From: an uncultured Bacillaceae bacterium
Lineage (GTDB): Bacteria > Bacillota > Bacilli > Bacillales > Alkalibacillaceae
NCBI GenBank assembly: GCA_937983065.1
Contig: CALKAL010000014.1
Location: 1-18,609 of the forward strand
Direction of reading: 5' to 3'
Length of the DNA stretch: 18,609 nt
This document shows, piece by piece, positions 14,602 through 18,609 of the stretch. The position numbers and the translations under genes were made by a program. The stretch's first letter is position 1, and each line of letters begins with the position of its first letter. Below the pieces are notes generated by a model. The model saw only the letters and a list, made by a program, of their open reading frames with translations, did not search any database and was not told the origin of the DNA.

Positions 14602-15108
14602 TTAATAATGATGATTGTGTAAAGTGATTGCTTCTTTCTTCGTCCGATGAACTGTGCCAAAGGGATGTTCTGGCGGGGCGTAAATCGAGTATAACTTTAA
14701 CGGAAAAGGGCCAACATTGGTAATATTATGCCATAATCCTGCAGGCACCATAACCGCATCCCCTTTTCCAACATATCTTTCAAAATTTAAGTGATTTCGA
14801 TCCTCACCCATTTGGACAAAACCTTCCCCCTCTTCAATTCGTAAAAATTGGTCGACATCGCGATGCAATTCTAATCCGATATCTTCACCGACATTAATAG
14901 ACATTAAAGTCACCTGTAAATGCTTTCCTGTCCAAATAGCTGTACGAAATGTGTTATTTTGCATAGCTGCACGATGAATATTTGTGACATAGGGATTTCC
15001 CCCAAAATCCATCCTAGTATTGTTCATCATATTCATTAAATGATGATGATAAATTAATGGCTGATTGTATGGATAAAAATTGTTCGAGTACATATTTTCA
15101 TAATACAT
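14602..15108 (-). CDS. Cupin-domain protein (YrkC-like), Tyr/His/Met-rich N-terminus
   Basis: A 168-residue protein. Residues 1-35 are rich in Tyr, Asn, His and Met, including HHH at 21-23, unlike a normal enzyme terminus. A cupin_2 domain follows (about 55-148): LELHRDVDQF (79-88) gives first-motif ligands and VPAGLWHNITN (121-131) gives His127. GTVHRTKKEA near the end is typical of the YrkC-like group, from memory. The metal and substrate are unknown. The longest frame starts at a TTG within the -35 element, whereas the ATG at 15108 has AAAGGAAG six bases upstream. The promoter reads as either sigmaA or sigmaK, so a spore-coat role is possible but unproven. Confidence 0.84.
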   Translation of the reverse strand: MYYENMYSNNFYPYNQPLIYHHHLMNMMNNTRMDFGGNPYVTNIHRAAMQNNTFRTAIWTGKHLQVTLMSINVGEDIGLELHRDVDQFLRIEEGEGFVQMGEDRNHLNFERYVGKGDAVMVPAGLWHNITNVGPFPLKLYSIYAPPEHPFGTVHRTKKEAITLHNHHY

Positions 15109-15133
15109 CTCAATCTTCCTTTCGTTTTTATCG

Positions 15134-15165
15134 TATATTATGTAAATAATCATTAAATGTTCCAA
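15134..15165 (-). promoter_or_regulatory. Promoter for the cupin gene (sigmaA or sigmaK)
   Basis: The minus strand reads TTGGAA (15160-15165), 17 bases, CATAAT (15137-15142). The same stretch also fits the sigmaK pattern AC-N16-CATANNNTA, with AC at 15159-15160 and CATAATATA at 15134-15142. The sequence alone does not decide. Confidence 0.45.
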
Positions 15166-15186
15166 AGATGCTTTCTATTCCATACA

Positions 15187-15213
15187 AAAAAGGCAGAGTA
15201 AATCTGCCTTTTT
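15187..15213. terminator. Bidirectional terminator
   Basis: AAAAAGGCAGA/TCTGCCTTTTT (15187-15197 with 15203-15213) around the loop GTAAA. It serves the minus-strand gene ending at 15293 and blocks read-through towards the cupin promoter. Confidence 0.87.
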
Positions 15214-15292
15214 CCAACAATTTAAATCATATTTTTTGTAAAAATCTAGTTTAAGATAATAATATATTAGTTCAAAAACTTCATAAAAAACC

Positions 15293-15883
15293 TTACATTT
15301 CTACAGGTATGAATGGCATTGGTAAGTCCAACCTGTTTTCCCGCGCTACTTTTAACCCTCTAATGTAATCTTTAAGCTTTCCTTTATAAACTAACTGTAA
15401 TTCGGGAATTAACTCTAAGTCATAAGGTGCAATTAAAGGAATTGGCTTATCAAAATTAGCTAATCGGCATTCAGATAATACAGTAGCGATAAATTGGGAA
15501 CAGAAAAACGCTTTTTTCCTTTTAATTGGTGTATTGATTAAAAAGCCAAATAAACCGATAAAATTATAACGGTACTCGCTTTCTTCAAATTTTTTTAAAT
15601 ATTCCCTTGTTCTATTCCACTCCTCATCAGTTACATTGAAACAATATAAAGCACACTCTGATTCATTAAATATAGGTGACTTTATATCCTCTTTCACGAA
15701 TCCCCCAAAAAATGGATTTTTCGGATCTTTTCTTCCGAAGCTATACACCTCTAACAAATTCGGATCAAAACAAATTGATGCGTGATTAAGTGGGTATTTC
15801 GTATAATATCTAATAATTTTTGTTAAAAGCGTCCCCGTATCTGTTAGAAGGATATATATTTTTTTCTCCTTCACTTTATTCAT
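15293..15883 (-). CDS. Permuted NlpC/P60 (papain-like) fold protein
   Basis: A 196-residue protein resembling the circularly permuted NlpC/P60 group (YiiX/YebB, LRAT-like), in which the catalytic His precedes the Cys. Candidates are His34 (PLNHASICFD) and Cys128 (AFFCSQFIATVL), and the pattern HAS...FCSQ is characteristic. It has no signal peptide, and the N-terminal ILLTDTGTLLTKIIRYYT is amphipathic. Members of the family act on amide or thioester bonds of peptides or lipids. The substrate here is unknown. The ATG lies only one or two bases from AGAGGAG. GTG at codon 4 has better spacing and could be the true start. Confidence 0.72.
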   Translation of the reverse strand: MNKVKEKKIYILLTDTGTLLTKIIRYYTKYPLNHASICFDPNLLEVYSFGRKDPKNPFFGGFVKEDIKSPIFNESECALYCFNVTDEEWNRTREYLKKFEESEYRYNFIGLFGFLINTPIKRKKAFFCSQFIATVLSECRLANFDKPIPLIAPYDLELIPELQLVYKGKLKDYIRGLKVARENRLDLPMPFIPVEM

Positions 15884-15989
15884 TCTCCTCTTTTTTTCAT
15901 CACTCTCTCACAAATATTTAGTTTTTTATATATGAAATTATAATATTATAAATCAATAGAAAAAGAAAGAGGGTATTAGAGAATATAAC

Positions 15990-16508
15990 CTAATTATTGA
16001 AGTTTTCTACAAATTCTCGATACTCAAACGATGAAAAAATCTCTTCAAATAGTTCGCTTTTCGCCTTTCGATACGCATCCATTGATTGACCTTCAAACTG
16101 TTTTTTTGTTTTGTTATATTTATTTAAAAAATAATCATTGTCTTTTAAAAATAAAGTGACCGTCCAAAAAAAATCTAATTCGGATCCTTTAATTGAGAGT
16201 TGAATTCCTACAGGCAATAGTTCTTCATCCTCTTCAAAAGCGCAGAAATAGTCGGTTTGCGTACTACCTTTATTAATCTCGTAAACTTGTGCTAGCATTT
16301 CCTTCGCTTTAGAAAAATCACTCTCTTCAACACGAACGTGTAGATCAACATCACCTTTCGTTATCGATCCAGGAATCGCTGTACTACCGACGTGATGAAT
16401 CTCAGCGGTTGGAATTATCTCATTTATTTTTTTCTTATGTTTTTCGAAAACTTTCTCTGCTTGATTTCGAAAACTTTTTTCATGTTTAAACGTCACTATT
16501 TCTGACAT
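15990..16508 (-). CDS. GrpB-family (UPF0157) nucleotidyltransferase-fold protein
   Basis: A 172-residue cytosolic protein of the GrpB/UPF0157 family in the nucleotidyltransferase superfamily. The active-site-like segment HHVGSTAIPG (38-47) and GDVDLHVRV (52-60, Asp53 and Asp55) match the GS...D-x-D pattern. The usual family motif has K-x-x-x-DI; here it is TKGDVDL. The activity is not established; some relatives are linked to CoA metabolism (dephospho-CoA kinase fusions). The GTG at 16520 overlaps the AAGGTGG site, so the ATG at 16508 is the start. It lies 43 bases downstream of a lipoprotein gene and may share its transcript. Confidence 0.85.
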   Translation of the reverse strand: MSEIVTFKHEKSFRNQAEKVFEKHKKKINEIIPTAEIHHVGSTAIPGSITKGDVDLHVRVEESDFSKAKEMLAQVYEINKGSTQTDYFCAFEEDEELLPVGIQLSIKGSELDFFWTVTLFLKDNDYFLNKYNKTKKQFEGQSMDAYRKAKSELFEEIFSSFEYREFVENFNN

Positions 16509-16551
16509 TACAACGACCACCTTGTATTATACATTCAATTTCGCGAAAATA

Positions 16552-17010
16552 TTATTCTATGTCTAATTTAAACGCATAACTACCTTGCCCCTGATCCCAC
16601 GTAGCGACAACTTCAAAAATGTTCGGTCCACTGCGCTTTGCAAGATCCAAATCCACACGGCTTTCTGTAACTCCCTCATCATCCCAAATGTAAACATCAA
16701 ACCGCTCCGGATCCACTTCGAATGTTAAATCAATTTTATTATCTGATTTAACTTTAATCATAGCTTCAGACTTTACCATTTGCGGTGGTGATGCGGCATC
16801 AGCATGAAACCCAGTCGACGTTCCATCACCGTGGTCAATTTCCCAATCATAGCCTCCTTCTAAAGCTTTAAATTCATGTTCACCTACACGAACTGTTAAA
16901 GAAGGCGGCTCTTCCAACTGAGTTTTCTGAGATTCTTCACCAGAATCACCCGTACCACAACCTGCAAGCCCTATTAAAATGATAGACAACAGCATAAAAG
17001 TTTTTTTCAC
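16552..17010 (-). CDS. Lipoprotein of unknown function
   Basis: A 152-residue secreted lipoprotein. The signal peptide has MKK, a hydrophobic core and lipobox LAGC (Cys18). The mature part starts with an acidic, Gln/Glu-rich spacer, then a predicted beta-rich domain ending IFEVVATWDQGQGSYAFKLDIE-like strands typical of small Bacillus surface lipoproteins. I recognise no named family. The start is GTG, with GAGGAG eight bases upstream. A possible ECF-type promoter (TGTAAC-N17-TGTC) lies upstream, suggesting envelope-stress control, weakly supported. Confidence 0.82.
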   Translation of the reverse strand: MKKTFMLLSIILIGLAGCGTGDSGEESQKTQLEEPPSLTVRVGEHEFKALEGGYDWEIDHGDGTSTGFHADAASPPQMVKSEAMIKVKSDNKIDLTFEVDPERFDVYIWDDEGVTESRVDLDLAKRSGPNIFEVVATWDQGQGSYAFKLDIE

Positions 17011-17038
17011 TTTTTTAACTCCTCATTTTAATTAATTA

Positions 17039-17065
17039 GACACTATAAAAGCTGGAAAAGTTACA
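17039..17065 (-). promoter_or_regulatory. Weak ECF-sigma-like promoter
   Basis: The minus strand reads TGTAAC (17060-17065), 17 bases, TGTC (17039-17042). The -35 matches the ECF AAC-type pattern. The -10 differs from CGTC by one base. No good sigmaA promoter competes in this gap. Confidence 0.28.
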
Positions 17066-17094
17066 ATTATTTTTGTTAGGCTAAGTCGTGAATT

Positions 17095-17376
17095 TTAATC
17101 CTCTTTCTTTAACAAGGCAAATAGGATAAAGAACAATACTATTAGTCCGATGTAAATATAAATGGCCATCAAAAACGGATGCCCTAACGAACCAAAGCCA
17201 TCGATTAAATACCAAATTAAAAATAACTCACTGAAAAATGGAATACATAGAATCACTAAGCCTACGATAATACCGAAAAAATCAAACCCTAAATAAGCAG
17301 CCCACAAATGGATGAAAGGCCCGCCAATGAAGAGCAATAAAACGATCATATTTACTAAAAATCGAATGAATGCCAT
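17095..17376 (-). CDS. Small integral membrane protein, unknown function
   Basis: A 93-residue protein made almost entirely of three hydrophobic segments (about 6-28, 33-57 and 68-88) with a short KKED tail. I recognise no family. The start at 17376 has AGGAGAG six bases upstream. The longer open frame to 17406 is ruled out because its first codons overlap the predicted transcription start. It sits 84 bases upstream of the lipoprotein gene. The shared orientation is compatible with an envelope role. Confidence 0.68.
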   Translation of the reverse strand: MAFIRFLVNMIVLLLFIGGPFIHLWAAYLGFDFFGIIVGLVILCIPFFSELFLIWYLIDGFGSLGHPFLMAIYIYIGLIVLFFILFALLKKED

Positions 17377-17413
17377 GAAACTCTCTCCTAATCTTTTTAC
17401 TGTCATTTTAATT

Positions 17414-17442
17414 ATTATAACCTTATATTTTTAATCCGTTAA
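17414..17442 (-). promoter_or_regulatory. SigmaA-type promoter for the small membrane protein
   Basis: The minus strand reads TTAACG (17437-17442), 17 bases, then a perfect TATAAT (17414-17419). It places the transcript start near 17407, upstream of the chosen start codon. Confidence 0.6.
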
Positions 17443-17522
17443 TTAATCATCTTAAATTTTGCTAACCAATATTTAGACAAATGCTCGTACATCACCGTTT
17501 GCTTTAGGAATGTATTTGATAT

Positions 17523-17556
17523 ACTTAATTAGAAAACAAAAGCCCTAAAGTGATTG
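17523..17556 (-). terminator. Terminator after hsp20
   Basis: CCTAAAGTG (17534-17542) pairs with CACTCTAGG (17548-17556) with one mismatch around a 5-base loop. On the minus strand it is followed by GCTTTTGTTTT. The rest of the gap up to 17442 shows no other structure. Confidence 0.65.
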
Positions 17557-17595
17557 GCACTCTAGGACTCCATATCATTTAATGAAAATGGCCTA

Positions 17596-18036
17596 CTATG
17601 ACTCAAATTCAATATCAATCGCACTTTTTCGGTTTTCCTTCACTTTTTTCATTCTAATATTAAGGACGCCATTTTTATAAGTCGCTTTGATATCTTTTTC
17701 GGATATTGGGCTAGGAAGGGTCACCATTCTATAAAACTCTCCCGCGAAACGTTCCCTCGTAAATAAATCATCCTCATGAATTTCCTTATCTTGATTAACC
17801 TGTCCACTAATGATTAACCGATTGTGATCAACACTAATATGAATATCTTCTTTCTTTTCTACCCCTGGCACATCACAAATAGCTATAACTTCCTCTTCCG
17901 TTTCATGAACATCAACTTGAATTTTCCCAAAACGTGGCTCAATACTTATAGGAACAAGAAATTCCGAAAACAACCGGTCGAACTCATGTCTAATTTTATT
18001 CAGCTTTTCGATAGGATCATGCGGTACTAAAGACAT
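17596..18036 (-). CDS. Hsp20/alpha-crystallin small heat shock protein
   Basis: A 146-residue cytosolic holdase chaperone. The alpha-crystallin domain covers about 38-135, with the family's CDVPGVEKKEDIHISV (54-69), ISGQ and the diagnostic strand GVLNIRMKK (about 121-129). A short C-terminal IDI gives an IxI-type oligomerisation motif. The N-terminal arm is 35 residues. The ATG has a strong GGAGG site seven bases upstream. No CIRCE operator or sigmaB promoter is seen upstream. A CATAATATA at the right distance hints at a mother-cell sigma factor, as for some coat-associated Hsp20 proteins, but no matching -35 is found. Confidence 0.93.
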   Translation of the reverse strand: MSLVPHDPIEKLNKIRHEFDRLFSEFLVPISIEPRFGKIQVDVHETEEEVIAICDVPGVEKKEDIHISVDHNRLIISGQVNQDKEIHEDDLFTRERFAGEFYRMVTLPSPISEKDIKATYKNGVLNIRMKKVKENRKSAIDIEFES

Positions 18037-18135
18037 ATTTATGCCTCCTCAAGTTTAATTGTTTTCCAAAGCTATATTATGGAAAATTAATAAGTATTGC
18101 TTGTGATAATGTCATCTAATATGAGGAAAACAATT

Positions 18136-18161
18136 TGAAACTTTTTAAAAATTTCTTCGTC
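18136..18161 (+). promoter_or_regulatory. ECF-sigma promoter (TGAAAC-N16-CGTC)
   Basis: TGAAAC (18136-18141), exactly 16 bases, then CGTC (18158-18161). This matches the consensus of cell-envelope-stress ECF sigma factors (the SigM/SigX group of B. subtilis, where a CGTC -10 differs from the CGTA of SigW). It is placed about 30 bases before the lipoprotein start. Confidence 0.65.
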
Positions 18162-18190
18162 TAATCTTAAAAATGATTGGATGTGTAAAA

Positions 18191-18595
18191 ATGAGAAAAA
18201 CACTTACCGTTATTTTTATAATCATTCCTCTAATCGTTATCGCTGCTTGTCAATCAAATAGTCAACATGATGAAATAGTGAAGATGAGCATTTCAAATTC
18301 AAATGGCATTGGCCAGGTGAATACTGATTTTTTTACAGAATATGAAGATGAAGAAACGATTCAAATCATTGAAGATATCATTTCTACCGCGAGTAAAGTT
18401 GATGGGATTGTCGATATGATTGATCCTGAATATGATTTAGAAATCACGTATGCGAACGGTGATAAGGAAGGGATTCATATATGGATGGGAGAACAAGGAG
18501 AAAGAGGTACAATTATGTATGTCGATAATACGCATACGATTTATTATGTTTCGGAAGAAGATAAGAAACAGTTACTCGATTTAATTTCGAATTAA
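18191..18595 (+). CDS. YhfM-like lipoprotein
   Basis: A 134-residue secreted lipoprotein. The signal peptide MRKTLTV... is followed by a hydrophobic core and lipobox IAAC (Cys20). The mature domain (about 28-134) has DLEITYANGDKEGIHIW and ends in an EEDKKQLLDLI helix, resembling my memory of B. subtilis YhfM, whose function is unknown. An ATG further upstream (18173) in the same frame lacks a ribosome binding site and precedes the signal peptide, so 18191 is preferred. The site before it (GGATG) is weak. A well-matched ECF promoter upstream predicts induction by cell-envelope stress. Confidence 0.82.
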   Translation: MRKTLTVIFIIIPLIVIAACQSNSQHDEIVKMSISNSNGIGQVNTDFFTEYEDEETIQIIEDIISTASKVDGIVDMIDPEYDLEITYANGDKEGIHIWMGEQGERGTIMYVDNTHTIYYVSEEDKKQLLDLISN

Positions 18596-18609
18596 CTTAT
18601 CATAAAAAA

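Noticed and set aside
16539..16548. Palindrome TTTCGCGAAA between the GrpB and lipoprotein genes
   Set aside because: It is a single 10-bp self-complement without flanking symmetry or a second copy and may be chance.
18037..18120. SigmaK or sigmaE promoter for hsp20 at CATAATATA
   Set aside because: The -10 fits, but no AC or ATA-type -35 lies at the needed spacing.

Overview
This AT-rich window comes from a low-GC Gram-positive bacterium, almost certainly a member of the Bacillaceae. The evidence is strong AGGAGG-type ribosome binding sites, frequent TTG and GTG starts, typical Bacillus lipoprotein signals, and a complete des-desKR locus like that of Bacillus subtilis. No rRNA, tRNA, CRISPR array, insertion sequence or prophage gene is visible. 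It reads as ordinary chromosomal backbone with an accessory flavour. I cannot name the species.

Left part (1-5468). The minus strand carries argS (arginyl-tRNA synthetase) behind its own promoter and a leader that can fold into two mutually exclusive hairpins, one a terminator. Upstream of it lies a two-gene unit encoding a membrane-anchored CAP-domain protein and a small membrane protein. Then come a plus-strand zinc-dependent phospholipase C-like gene and a convergent UMF1/Atg22-type MFS transporter gene, which share a bidirectional terminator.

Middle part (5693-11369). A plus-strand pair encodes a secreted lipoprotein that joins a ComEC-like metallo-beta-lactamase domain to a ComEA-like helix-hairpin-helix tail, followed by a DUF3006 protein. 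Facing it on the minus strand is the membrane-fluidity circuit. DesK senses cold or ordered membranes, phosphorylates DesR, and DesR activates des, which encodes an acyl-lipid desaturase. A 16-bp palindrome upstream of des is the likely DesR box. A YurR-like FAD oxidoreductase gene lies upstream of des.

Right part (11473-18609). Nearly all genes are on the minus strand: an OsmC-family protein, a PadR-DUF2812 regulator/membrane pair with two 19-bp operators on a consensus promoter, a luciferase-like flavin oxidoreductase, a Nudix hydrolase, a cupin protein that may be sporulation-linked, a permuted NlpC/P60-like protein, a GrpB-family protein, a lipoprotein, a small membrane protein and an Hsp20 chaperone. 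The window closes with a plus-strand YhfM-like lipoprotein behind a good ECF-sigma promoter.

No stretch longer than 300 bases lacks a gene once the starts are corrected. Several starts were moved inward because a proper ribosome binding site sits inside the longest open frame. I found no clearly new multi-gene system. The best leads are regulatory: the argS leader, the PadR operator pair and a short tandem GCGGA repeat. The fused MBL-HhH lipoprotein is the best protein lead.
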